A DNA stretch of 64,000 nt. Origin: JAZDEY01 sp043808325 [NCBI: Candidatus Eiseniibacteriota bacterium]. GTDB lineage: Bacteria > Arandabacterota > Arandabacteria > Arandabacterales. The translations under genes and the position numbers were made by a program. Below the pieces are notes generated by a model. It had not been told where the DNA came from. It did not search any database and worked only from the letters and a program-made list of their open reading frames with translations. The DNA is taken from the NCBI GenBank assembly GCA_043808325.1, contig JAZDEY010000083.1, forward strand, positions 124,001 to 188,000, in the 5' to 3' direction. Below, in pieces: positions 8,105 to 15,727 of the stretch (position 1 is the first letter of the stretch; each line of letters starts with the position of its first letter).

Positions 8105-8331
8105 GGCGAGGGAGAGGGGTTGATGCGGAGGCGAATGGGGTTCTGAGCCGGAGCACAACGCCCGACCGAGCGGACGTCGCGGCCTTGGTGGGGCTGGTCT
8201 CCGGCTCAGTAAAGGATATTCGCCGTCGATCCAGGCCCCGCTGCGGCTGCCCCGGATGGGCTGGTGAGGGAGTGGGGTTGATGCGGAGGCGAATGGGGTT
8301 ATTGAGCCGGAGCACAACCCCCGACCGAGCG
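8105..8331 (+). repeat. Mosaic repeat copies B and C with an inverted module between them
   Basis: Copy B (8105-8172) and copy C (8264-8331) are direct repeats of a 68-base core, GGCGAGGGAG...GACCGAGCG. Copy C begins its hairpin with GGGGTTG and closes it with CAACCCC; copy B has a mutated right arm (CAACGCC). Between them, 8202-8224 (GGCTCAGTAAAGGATATTCGCC) is a diverged inverted copy of the core's GGCGAATGGGGTTACTGAGCC. This cluster fills most of the 531-base gap 7967-8497; the remainder holds the lpoB promoter and the promoter of the downstream protease gene. An apparent open frame through copy C reflects the repeat, not a gene. Confidence 0.85.
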
Positions 8332-8392
8332 CTCCGGGCAATCCGCTCCCTCAGCCAGCCCGCGGCTTTGCCTGGCAGCGCTCTGTTTGTGC

Positions 8393-8421
8393 TTGCAAAC
8401 TGCCTCGGAGGGGTGTAAAAT
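8393..8421 (+). promoter_or_regulatory. Promoter of the M6-type protease gene
   Basis: TTGCAA (8393-8398) and TAAAAT (8416-8421) are 17 bases apart. Transcription would begin about 70 bases before the ATG at 8498. Confidence 0.6.
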
Positions 8422-8497
8422 GAGCCCCGACGCTTGGACAAGGTATTCAGGGTTTTCTCCGCACGCATTCTGGCAAATAGGCACGGAGGTAGCCGCG

Positions 8498-11400
8498 ATG
8501 AAGCCTTCCCTTGTTGTACTCGCCGCAGTACTCGTGTTTGCGTTTTGCAGTAATGTGTTTGCAGTTTTCCCGTCGCGTCCCGCGCTTGCTCCGGACGGGA
8601 AGCCCCTCGCGACCAAGACTTTCGTCGAGGTGCCCCGTATGTTGGCGGGCGAACGCTATATGCCGAGACCGACCGAGAAGATCGTCGTGATTCTTGTGGA
8701 GTTTCCCGCGGATACTTACGATGATCCCGGCACCGCGATTATCGACACCTGTGCCGCCGTGACCTTCAAGGCGGGGCACGACAGCACCTTCTATCGGAAG
8801 AAGATCTTCAAGGAGGCCGCCGGCTCTTACAGCATGGACAACTACTGGGACGAATGTTCACTCGGAATGATGGACATCGACGGCATCGTCATCGGTCCCT
8901 ACACGATGCCTCACTCCATGAAGTACTATGGCTGGCACAATGGGGACATAGTCGATGACGGCTGGAACGACGACACCGGCGTTGTCGACAGCGTGGTTTG
9001 TGGCGGAGGGGGCGTGACCGGCACTTGCCGCCTCATCCAGGACGCGGTCAATGCTGCCGATCCCGACATCGACTTCTGCCTCTATGACGCTGACGCCGAC
9101 ACATCAGTGGATCACGTGATGGTGCTCCATGCGGGTATCGGCGAAGAGGGAGGCAGCAACCCGCACACCATCTGGTCATGGTACTACTGGGGCCTGTTCT
9201 ATGGGCCCTACGATGCAGGTTCGGCGAATTGTGTCGACAGCACCGGCACAATGGTCACCAGCGGATTCATCGTGCCCGAGTACTATAACGACTCGAACAC
9301 CGTGCCCCTCGGCACTTGGTGTCACGAGTTCTCTCACAGCATAGGCAATCCCGATCTCTATGATGGCGACCCGGGCTGGGCGAACGTACCCGATACCGAC
9401 GACTATCCGGTGATGGACTGGTGCCTTATGGATCACGGCAGCTGGTGCGGCCCCACGGGCTGGGCCGAACGACCGAGTCACTTGATGGGTTTCAACAAGG
9501 CCGGTTGCGGTTGGGCAGGGATCAAGGTGGTGACCCCCACCAAGGACACAACTACGTTCACCATCTATGATCTTGAGACATCGATCCAGCCGCCCCAAGG
9601 GAATACCGCCCAGATTCTGAGGCTTCAGGACCCTACCGTGCCCGATGAGTACTGGTTGATTGAAAACCGGCACCCGCAGGAGGCCAATACCTATTTCGAC
9701 AAACTTGACTCGGATTGGTCCGATTGGACGGGCAGCGGCGGCCCCGACTCGCTCGACTGCGGCCTCATAATCAGTCACTCGATCATTAAGCACACCAATA
9801 TGGTCAAGAACAGCGGTACCTGCTCATACGATTATGTCTTTCTCCCGCCCAACTGCGTCTGCACCCCTTGGCCCTACGAGGTGTGGGTGGAGGATCCCGG
9901 CTATGACGACAGGAAGAATGCCGACTGGAACGAGTGGTGGTATCCGTGGGAAGTGAAGGCCGGCGCGGCTTACGCCGACACCACCGAAGATCCTCACTAT
10001 CTCTGGGACCAGACCCAGCATGCCAACGCCAACTGCACGTTTACCGCGAGCAGCATCGACTACTCGACCGTTGTGACCAAGATCTACGTCGAAGCCACCA
10101 GCAAGTGCTCGGGCCAGATGACCGCCAAGATCTACGTGCCCGGCTGGGTCGGCGTGATCCCGGTGATCCCCGAGCCGCACTTCTGCCAGGAATGGAGCTC
10201 TTTCCATCACGACGTGATCTCGGGTGGTTGGACCTTCACCGGGGGACTGCCCTATATCGACGCACCTTACGCGGATCGCTTGCAGCTCGCGTGGTCGGCC
10301 ACGGGCGCGACAACCGTGAGATCGTCCCCCGTCGTTACGAACACCCAGATGACGATTCCCCCCGGCGATGTCGTCCGAGGGCTTGCGATAGTCTCATCCA
10401 GCGACGGCATGGTCTACTGCTACTCAGCCGAGGACGGGAGGCCCGTCTGGGCCACCCCGATCGGAGTCCCGCTGCGCTCGACCCCACTTGCGGTCGATAC
10501 CGTCTACGGACGCGGAGGGGTCTCGATGGTGCTCGACCGTGTCTATGTGAATGCGACCAACAACCGTGTCTATTATCTCAATCTGCGTACCGGAGCGATC
10601 GAGGGCTTCTGGCCCGAGCCGGGCAACCGCACCCTTGAGGCGCCCCCGCGCATCGCGATGGTCGAGAATCCCAACATCGCCGGCGATTTCACACCGCTGG
10701 TGTTCGTAGGCTCCGGGGGCGGAACGATGTACGCCCTCAACGCCACGTCCCCATCGGTGCGGTGGCAATACCTGACGGGAAGCGTAATAAACTGCCCCGT
10801 GGTGATGGGTAGAGTGCCCAAGCCGACCCAGCCCCAATCCAGGGTTGACGCCATCTTCTATGGTGATAATGCCGGTACGATGCGCTGCGTGATGGCCTAT
10901 GATGGAACTCCCAAGTGGTCCAGGACCATGGGTAGCATGATCGTAGCCTCGCCGTCGGTTTGTGATAGCGTCACCCAGGACGGCATCTCTTCGCAGGCCG
11001 ACGAGACCGTGGTTGTAGCGACTAATTCCGGCAGAGTGTACGCGCTCGATGCTGCCTCCGGCAATCAGCTTTGGCAATACGAAACGGGATCGACCGATCC
11101 GATAAACTCCAGCCCTTCGGTCGCAGTCGACCGGGCTCACAACTGGGGCATGGTATGGTTCGAATCCACCAATGGGACCGTCTACTGCCTGGATCTCGGC
11201 AAACCCAAGGGTACAAGCAGGTTGATTTGGAGCTACGCCACGGGGGGAGGCACAGCCTCATCCCCGGGCGTGGTTCTGCCTTACGGCATGCTGCCGCTGG
11301 GATTTGACGGTATGGGCGAACCCATATTCCCGCCCGAATGTGCAACCGGGGACCCGGAACATGATGGCGTCGTTTACGTGGGTTGTGGTGGCACTGGTGG

Positions 11401-11854
11401 AGGGCGGGTGCTTGCTCTGGACGCTGCCGATGGCAGCCCGGTCTGGGAGTACTCGATGCCGCAGGCGGTGAGCGCCTCACCGGCGCCCACTCTCGGGCGC
11501 ATGTATGTCTCGGCGGATCGGCTCTACGCGTTTGAACCCAATCAGTCGGCCGGGGTTGGAGACAAGGGCGGGACCGCGCTATCTCTCGATCTCAGGGTGG
11601 GGCCCAACCCTGTCTCGGCGGCAAGCATCATCGAGTACAGCGTTCCCGTGGAATCGAGAGTATCGCTAAAGGTTTACGATGTCAGGGGCCGGCTCGTTAA
11701 GTCGGTCTTCGATGGAACCAGAGTGGCAGGTGCTTACAGGACGGAGTGGGCCGGGACCGACGATGACGGCGCGAGTGTTGCCCCGGGCATCTATTTTGCG
11801 CGCCTGGACGTGGGGACCGAGCGCATTGTCAAGAAGATGGTGCTCGTCAAGTAA
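8498..11854 (+). CDS. Secreted M6-like metalloprotease with PQQ-type propeller and sorting domain
   Basis: This 1118-residue exported protein starts at the ATG after ACGGAGGT; the signal peptide is 'MKPSLVVLAAVLVFAFC..VFA'. The N-terminal half is an M6-type (immune inhibitor A-like) zinc protease: HEFSHSIGNPDLYD, starting at about residue 276, gives HExxHxxGxxD. From about residue 595 to 1020 come repeated propeller blades of the pyrrolo-quinoline quinone type ('GMVYCYSAEDGRPVWATP', 'GRVYALDAASGNQLWQYETG', 'GRVLALDAADGSPVWEYSMP'). The last ~85 residues form a FlgD/type IX-like sorting domain with 'VKVGPNP'-type entry, 'LKVYDVRGRLVKSV', 'GIYFARLDVG' and the terminal 'KKMVLVK'. It is probably cell-surface or secreted and digests proteins. 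The propeller fused to the protease is unusual. Confidence 0.87.
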   Translation: MKPSLVVLAAVLVFAFCSNVFAVFPSRPALAPDGKPLATKTFVEVPRMLAGERYMPRPTEKIVVILVEFPADTYDDPGTAIIDTCAAVTFKAGHDSTFYRKKIFKEAAGSYSMDNYWDECSLGMMDIDGIVIGPYTMPHSMKYYGWHNGDIVDDGWNDDTGVVDSVVCGGGGVTGTCRLIQDAVNAADPDIDFCLYDADADTSVDHVMVLHAGIGEEGGSNPHTIWSWYYWGLFYGPYDAGSANCVDSTGTMVTSGFIVPEYYNDSNTVPLGTWCHEFSHSIGNPDLYDGDPGWANVPDTDDYPVMDWCLMDHGSWCGPTGWAERPSHLMGFNKAGCGWAGIKVVTPTKDTTTFTIYDLETSIQPPQGNTAQILRLQDPTVPDEYWLIENRHPQEANTYFDKLDSDWSDWTGSGGPDSLDCGLIISHSIIKHTNMVKNSGTCSYDYVFLPPNCVCTPWPYEVWVEDPGYDDRKNADWNEWWYPWEVKAGAAYADTTEDPHYLWDQTQHANANCTFTASSIDYSTVVTKIYVEATSKCSGQMTAKIYVPGWVGVIPVIPEPHFCQEWSSFHHDVISGGWTFTGGLPYIDAPYADRLQLAWSATGATTVRSSPVVTNTQMTIPPGDVVRGLAIVSSSDGMVYCYSAEDGRPVWATPIGVPLRSTPLAVDTVYGRGGVSMVLDRVYVNATNNRVYYLNLRTGAIEGFWPEPGNRTLEAPPRIAMVENPNIAGDFTPLVFVGSGGGTMYALNATSPSVRWQYLTGSVINCPVVMGRVPKPTQPQSRVDAIFYGDNAGTMRCVMAYDGTPKWSRTMGSMIVASPSVCDSVTQDGISSQADETVVVATNSGRVYALDAASGNQLWQYETGSTDPINSSPSVAVDRAHNWGMVWFESTNGTVYCLDLGKPKGTSRLIWSYATGGGTASSPGVVLPYGMLPLGFDGMGEPIFPPECATGDPEHDGVVYVGCGGTGGGRVLALDAADGSPVWEYSMPQAVSASPAPTLGRMYVSADRLYAFEPNQSAGVGDKGGTALSLDLRVGPNPVSAASIIEYSVPVESRVSLKVYDVRGRLVKSVFDGTRVAGAYRTEWAGTDDDGASVAPGIYFARLDVGTERIVKKMVLVK

Positions 11855-11857
11855 GGG

Positions 11858-11962
11858 CTCGGTGCCGGTGGCCCTCGCTGCGATAGGACACTTGCTTCGG
11901 GCCACTCGTCACCTCGCTGCCCGAATTGGGTTGGGCGAGGGAGCACAACCCCCGACCGAGCG
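11858..11962 (+). repeat. Mosaic repeat copy E, chimeric and lacking the core hairpin
   Basis: The left part (CTCGGTGCCGGTGGCCCTCG, then GCGATAGGACACTTGCTTCG) matches the left modules of copy A. The right end (GAGCACAACCCCCGACCGAG) matches the right end of the core. The central GATGCGGAGGCGAATGGGG segment is missing, so this copy looks like an internal-deletion or recombinant form. Confidence 0.75.
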
Positions 11963-12097
11963 AACGGCACTGATTGACAACTACCTGCCCCGTGGGTAAT
12001 GTGTAGCTCGGGAGAACGGGAAAGTCCGGCTTCGGCGCGGAGCCGGACGTTTGTTTTCGATTTGATCGATTGGGACCAGCATAAGGGAGGGGTAGCC

Positions 12098-13363
12098 TTG
12101 GCCAAGAAGGAGAAAGTTCTGCTTGTCGGAGCGTACCGTGGCCGCGACGGCCGCAGTGGGGCCGGCGAATCCCTGGACGAGCTGGCCCTGCTTGCCAGGA
12201 CGGCCGGGGGTGATGTGGTCTCGCGCGTGCTCCAGGAGAAGCGAACGATCGACCCGGCCACCTTCATCGGCCGCGGCAAGGCCGAGGAGATAGGCGAGCT
12301 GTGCCGTGAGAAGGGCGTCGATCTGGTGGTCTTCGATGATGACCTGAGCCCCGCCCAGGCAAGGAATCTGGAGGAACTGGTGGGTGTGCGGGTGATCGAT
12401 CGCAGTCAGCTGATCCTTGATATCTTTGCGCTCGGCGCGAGGACCAGCGTCGCCAAGGCCCAGGTCGAACTCGCCCAGATTGAATACACCTTGCCGAGGC
12501 TTACGGGAATGTGGGAACACCTCTCGCGGACCGGCGGCGGCATCGGCACGCGGGGCCCCGGCGAGACTCAGCTCGAGGTCGATCGACGCCGCATCCGGAG
12601 GCGCATGTTCACCTTGAAAAAGGTCTTGAAGAAAGTTGAGCAGGACCGAACGGTTAGAACGTCACGGCGAAAGGAGTTCCTGAAGGCAAGCCTGGTGGGC
12701 TACACCAATACGGGGAAGTCCACCCTTTTCAATCTCCTTACCAGGGCAGCCGTCGGTACCGGGGATAGGCTGTTCGAGACACTTGATACGACCACGAGAA
12801 TCCTGAATCTCCCGTCGAAAGAAGCGATGCTGCTGAGCGATACCGTCGGGTTCATCAAGAAACTACCGCATCACCTGGTTGTCTCCTTCCACGCGACGCT
12901 CGAGTGCGTGATCGAGGCCGATCTTGTGATCCACGTCGCCGACCTGAGCCATCCCAACTATGAAGCCCAGATTGCAACCGTGCGAGAGGTGCTTGAAGAG
13001 ATCGGTGCTGGCGGGAAACAGGAGATGCTGGTCTTCAATAAGGTCGATCTGACGGGTGACGAGGCGTCGCTCAATCTTGAACTCCGCCGCAATGAGGGCG
13101 CGCTTGCGATTAGTGCTCTCCATGGGTGGGGCGTGGAGGAGCTCAAACAGCGGCTGTTTGAGCTCGCGTCACGGGACAAGGCTGAGGTGTTTGTGGTCTT
13201 GCCGCAGGAAGACACGGCGGGGCTCTCCTACGTCAATCGCTACGGGAGGGTCCTCGGCAGCGAGTCCCGCGACGGCACGCTGCGGCTCCGTGTCCGAATC
13301 GATAGGAAGTACCTGAAGCCTCTCGAAGCCTACATCGAGTCCGGTTCGAAGAAACCGTCTTGA
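12098..13363 (+). CDS. hflX: HflX family ribosome-splitting GTPase
   Basis: GTPase HflX, 421 residues. The N-terminal domain has 'ATFIGRGKAEEIGELCREKG' and 'VFDDDLSPAQARNLEE', then the conserved glycine-rich linker 'RTGGGIGTRGPGETQLE'. The G domain has Walker A 'GYTNTGKST' at about residue 201, 'DTVGFI' (G3) and 'NKVD' (G4). HflX binds the 50S ribosome and splits stalled or idle ribosomes, typically under heat stress. I take the TTG at 12098 as start because AAGGGAGGGG precedes it at the right distance and 'AKKEKVLLVG' then begins the domain. The open frame reaches back to 11999 through repeat-adjacent DNA without a better ribosome site. Confidence 0.93.
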   Translation: MAKKEKVLLVGAYRGRDGRSGAGESLDELALLARTAGGDVVSRVLQEKRTIDPATFIGRGKAEEIGELCREKGVDLVVFDDDLSPAQARNLEELVGVRVIDRSQLILDIFALGARTSVAKAQVELAQIEYTLPRLTGMWEHLSRTGGGIGTRGPGETQLEVDRRRIRRRMFTLKKVLKKVEQDRTVRTSRRKEFLKASLVGYTNTGKSTLFNLLTRAAVGTGDRLFETLDTTTRILNLPSKEAMLLSDTVGFIKKLPHHLVVSFHATLECVIEADLVIHVADLSHPNYEAQIATVREVLEEIGAGGKQEMLVFNKVDLTGDEASLNLELRRNEGALAISALHGWGVEELKQRLFELASRDKAEVFVVLPQEDTAGLSYVNRYGRVLGSESRDGTLRLRVRIDRKYLKPLEAYIESGSKKPS

Positions 13364-13395
13364 AGATCGACCCCCACACCAAGCCTGGATGGTCA

Positions 13396-13464
13396 GGCGA
13401 GGGAGTGGGGTTGATGCGGAGGCGAATGGGGTTACTGAGCCGGAGCACAACCCCCGACCGAGCG
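13396..13464 (+). repeat. Mosaic repeat copy D
   Basis: A clean 69-base copy of the core element between hflX and the SHOCT-like gene. GGGGTTG and CAACCCC form the ends of a possible hairpin around GATGCGGAGGCGAATGGGG. It lies 32 bases after the hflX stop and 9 bases beyond the convergent gene's stop at 13474, so it may sit in both 3' ends and could act as a terminator or mRNA-stability hairpin. Confidence 0.85.
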
Positions 13465-13473
13465 AGCCTCTAT

Positions 13474-13836
13474 CTACTCGATCGAGATCTCGATCAAGCC
13501 TTCGTCGGACTCCACGTCAACTATCTTGCCGATGTTCTCGGACATCACCTGTGACAGGATCGTATCGAGGTCGACCCCTTCGCCCAGGAGCTCTTCCTTC
13601 TTTTTGCCCGGGATGAACTTGGCCGCCAGTTTCGCCAGCCCAAGCGGTACGGTGAGATTGACCCGCTGCTTGCCGGTCCTGGGATCGGTGACTCTCACCC
13701 GCAGCTTCTTCTTGCCTTGGGATTCGTCATCGCCGGATCGTGCATCCGGCATGGCATCGAGAAGCCTCGCCGCATCCTCGACGGATATCTTCTTCTCTTC
13801 AAGCATCTTCAGAATCCGAAGTCGTTCTTCCTGCAT
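13474..13836 (-). CDS. SHOCT-like (YvlB/LiaX N-terminal type) domain protein
   Basis: This 120-residue cytoplasmic protein begins 'MQEERLRILKMLEEKKISVE' and continues 'DAARLLDAM', the short helical hairpin seen at the start of YvlB/LiaX-type proteins. A basic linker with 'KKKLRVRVTDPRTGKQRVNL' and an alpha/beta C-terminal part 'VPLGLAKLAAKFIPG...DLDTILSQVMSENIGKIVDVES' follow. Function is unknown; relatives often accompany envelope-stress genes, and an ECF sigma operon begins about 300 bases away on the other strand. GGGAGGAAAGG precedes the ATG. The upstream DNA contains two TATAAT-like hexamers on its strand (13907-13950) without convincing -35 boxes. Confidence 0.75.
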   Translation of the reverse strand: MQEERLRILKMLEEKKISVEDAARLLDAMPDARSGDDESQGKKKLRVRVTDPRTGKQRVNLTVPLGLAKLAAKFIPGKKKEELLGEGVDLDTILSQVMSENIGKIVDVESDEGLIEISIE

Positions 13837-14042
13837 TGCCCTTTCCTCCCGCTGCTGCCTACTTATTCATCTCCGTTCTCTCTTGTCCCGATGGCCTTGC
13901 CTTCACGATTATAACGATTCGACCATCAATTATACTCACTATTCTGCGCTTCTCTGGTCCCTCAGTCCATAGATGTGCGGGCCCTAAGCCCGAGCAGAGC
14001 GTTGATGTCTCCGGGCGCTACCGTCCCCGAGAGCCTGCATTT

Positions 14043-14080
14043 GGGCAGGTAGGCCGAATGCCCGGGTGAGATCGCCTACC
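14043..14080 (+). promoter_or_regulatory. Overlapping alternative hairpins upstream of the sigma gene
   Basis: GGGCA (14043-14047) can pair with TGCCC (14059-14063). GGTAGGC (14048-14054) can pair with GCCTACC (14074-14080). The two stems share loop and arm bases and look mutually exclusive. Apart from this and the ECF promoter, I see nothing in the 309-base gap 13837-14145. The structure lies upstream of the predicted transcription start of the sigma gene, so it might instead be a DNA-level site. Confidence 0.3.
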
Positions 14081-14092
14081 GTCACAGTTTCC

Positions 14093-14122
14093 GGGAATCA
14101 ATCGCGATCGCCGATTGTCTAT
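14093..14122 (+). promoter_or_regulatory. Candidate ECF-sigma promoter (autoregulation)
   Basis: GGGAAT (14093-14098), an 18-base spacer, then GTC (14117-14119) within GTCTAT. The same GGGAAT-N18-GTC arrangement, with ATT directly before GTC in both cases, recurs before tolC at 15578-15604. GGAA-type -35 and GTC-type -10 elements are typical of ECF sigma factors. Confidence 0.65.
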
Positions 14123-14145
14123 AAGGTGTAGAAAGAGGACAAGAG

Positions 14146-14724
14146 GTGTTAAGGTGTCCGGAGAGGGACATTGGCTTGACCGACCAAGATCTGATCGCGG
14201 CTGCCCGCGGCGGCAACGACCGTGCGTTCAGGGACATCGTGCGGCTATATGAGCCGGCGGTCGCGGCAACGGTGATGGCTATGCTGGGCGATTGTGCGGA
14301 AGCGGAGGACGTGGGACAGGAAACGTTCGTACGGTTCTACAGAAGCTTGGACAAGTTTCGCGGGGAATCGTCGGTCAAGACCTACCTGACCCGTATCGCG
14401 ATGAACCTCTCGCTGAATGAACTCAAACGGCGGAAGCGCCGACGGTTCTTTGTGTCGTCCCGCCCGGTCGAAGAGCACTCCGATCTGCCGAGCAAAGAAT
14501 CCGGCCGTGACGATATTGGCGACCGTGACCTTGTGGCTAAGGCCCTCGCGAGACTGGACGACCGGTCACGGTCGGTGATCGTGCTAAGATTGATCGACGG
14601 TTATTCTACGGAAGAGACGGCGGGAATTTTGGGCCTGCCTCTGGGTACTGTCCTTTCGAGGCTTGCGCGGGCCCAAGAGAAACTCAGGGGAATCCTTGGG
14701 CCGCTTCTTGGGGAGAAATCATGA
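14146..14724 (+). CDS. ECF-type RNA polymerase sigma factor
   Basis: Sigma-70 family factor of the ECF group (192 residues). Region 2 is 'DQDLIAAARGGNDRAFRDIV...CAEAEDVGQETFVRFYRSLDKFRGESSVKTYLTRIA'-type. Region 4 is 'ALARLDDRSRSVIVLRLIDG' followed by 'YSTEETAGILGLPLGTVLSR', the promoter-recognition helix-turn-helix. The GTG at 14146 has AGAGG seven bases upstream. A TTG at 14176 after GGAGAGG is an alternative that would give a more typical N-terminus. Its stop overlaps the next gene by 4 bases (ATGA), the usual sigma/anti-sigma coupling. It probably reads its own promoter and that of the downstream TolC/Mac operon. Confidence 0.92.
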   Translation: MLRCPERDIGLTDQDLIAAARGGNDRAFRDIVRLYEPAVAATVMAMLGDCAEAEDVGQETFVRFYRSLDKFRGESSVKTYLTRIAMNLSLNELKRRKRRRFFVSSRPVEEHSDLPSKESGRDDIGDRDLVAKALARLDDRSRSVIVLRLIDGYSTEETAGILGLPLGTVLSRLARAQEKLRGILGPLLGEKS

Positions 14725-15152
14725 ACAAGCGAATCCTGAATCTGCTGGTAAGGTCGTTCGACGGAGGTCTTAGCGATGTGGAGACGGGCGAGCTCGAAGC
14801 CGCCCTCGCCGCCTCGCTGGATCTGCGCAAAGAGAAGTCACGTCTCCAAACACTGCGTGGAGCCATTGTCTCCACGCGACGCGATTCTTTCGGGCCTTTC
14901 TTCGCGGACAAGGTGATCAATCGCATCGCGACCCGGCGCGTGATCAACGGCAGTCGCGAGACCTTCTGGAAGGCCATCTACAATGCGTTTCGGCCGGTTG
15001 CAATCGCCGGCGCTGTCGTAGTGATAGGTCTGGTGATTTACAACCTGGTCCAGACGGACGACATTTCCATAACGGGGGCAATGGGGGTTTCGGTGACCTC
15101 GGACGAGCTTATGAAGCCGCCGGTCGAGGCGATCCTGGAGGCGACGTCATGA
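14721..15152 (+). CDS. Probable anti-sigma factor, single-pass membrane protein
   Basis: This 143-residue protein has a cytoplasmic N-terminal helical part ('MNKRILNLLVRSFDGGLSDV', then 'ETGELEAALAASLDLRKEKS') that looks like an anti-sigma domain without zinc-binding residues. One membrane helix lies at about residues 93-110 ('VAIAGAVVVIGLVIYNLV'), followed by a short periplasmic tail. Its ATG overlaps the sigma stop, and its own stop overlaps the next start, both as ATGA, so all three are translationally coupled. Sequence similarity to named anti-sigma families is weak; the call rests mainly on position, size and topology. Confidence 0.72.
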   Translation: MNKRILNLLVRSFDGGLSDVETGELEAALAASLDLRKEKSRLQTLRGAIVSTRRDSFGPFFADKVINRIATRRVINGSRETFWKAIYNAFRPVAIAGAVVVIGLVIYNLVQTDDISITGAMGVSVTSDELMKPPVEAILEATS

Positions 15153-15523
15153 ACACTTGTCAGAGAGCAATCCTGGTTGTAGTTGCCACGCTGATGATAG
15201 GGGTAGTGATCGGAGCGCTGGTCGTGGGGCCTCTGGTGGCGCGGCAGCATTTCAGACATCTTGATAAACTGAGAACGCGACAAGGGTTCGCAGGGCGACT
15301 GGAAGAAATCATTAAGCCCGACGGCGCCCAGGCGGGACCCGTGAGAGAGATCCTGACCAAGTACTCAGCACAGTTCGAGGAACTCAACACCCAGTACCAT
15401 GCATCAACGAAAGCGCTGGCCGACTCCCTTCGCAAGAACCTGGATCCGATCCTCACCGATGTGCAGAGAGATCGCCTGGAACGGGATAGATCCCGCCATA
15501 AGCCACCGCACAAGCCTCGATAG
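15149..15523 (+). CDS. Membrane-anchored Spy/CpxP-like protein
   Basis: This 124-residue protein has an N-terminal membrane anchor ('AILVVVATLMIGVVIGALVV') and a helical periplasmic domain. The segments 'RHLDKLRTRQGFAGRLEEII', 'PVREILTKYSAQFEELNTQY' and 'LADSLRKNLDPILTDVQRDR' follow the heptad pattern of Spy/CpxP and heavy-metal-sensor (CnrX/ZraP-like) proteins. The LTxxQR-like 'LTDVQRDRLE' near the end is a weak version of that family's signature. In such loci the protein senses or buffers envelope stress next to a sigma factor. It probably works with the anti-sigma protein to control the efflux genes that follow. Confidence 0.7.
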   Translation: MNTCQRAILVVVATLMIGVVIGALVVGPLVARQHFRHLDKLRTRQGFAGRLEEIIKPDGAQAGPVREILTKYSAQFEELNTQYHASTKALADSLRKNLDPILTDVQRDRLERDRSRHKPPHKPR

Positions 15524-15577
15524 GGTGCCGGTGCGAGGCAAGGGCAGTAACCCCTGAAGCAGGTTCCATAAGTTTGT

Positions 15578-15604
15578 GGGAATACGGCCCAGCTTTACAT
15601 TGTC
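15578..15604 (+). promoter_or_regulatory. Candidate ECF-sigma promoter upstream of tolC
   Basis: GGGAAT (15578-15583), 18 bases, then GTC (15602-15604), the same spacing and flanking ATT as the element before the sigma gene. It lies 124 bases before the chosen tolC start, in the 205-base gap after the Spy-like gene. Confidence 0.6.
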
Positions 15605-15727
15605 CAATCGAATGAACGGGGGCAAGACCACAGATTGATCGATGGGCGGCTCGAAGGGGGGAAGATGAATCTCATTAGATCTAAGATCTCGGCGAACGGG
15701 GACTCGGTGATAAACAGAGAGGTGCGG

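Noticed and set aside
8185-8418. Open frame through repeat copy C encoding MRRRMGLLSRSTTPDRA
   Set aside because: The frame is a property of the repeat core, recurring at 13.4 kb, and leads into unrelated sequence without features.
11150-11180. tRNA T-loop-like GGTTCGAATCC
   Set aside because: It lies inside the protease propeller coding region with no acceptor or anticodon stem around it.
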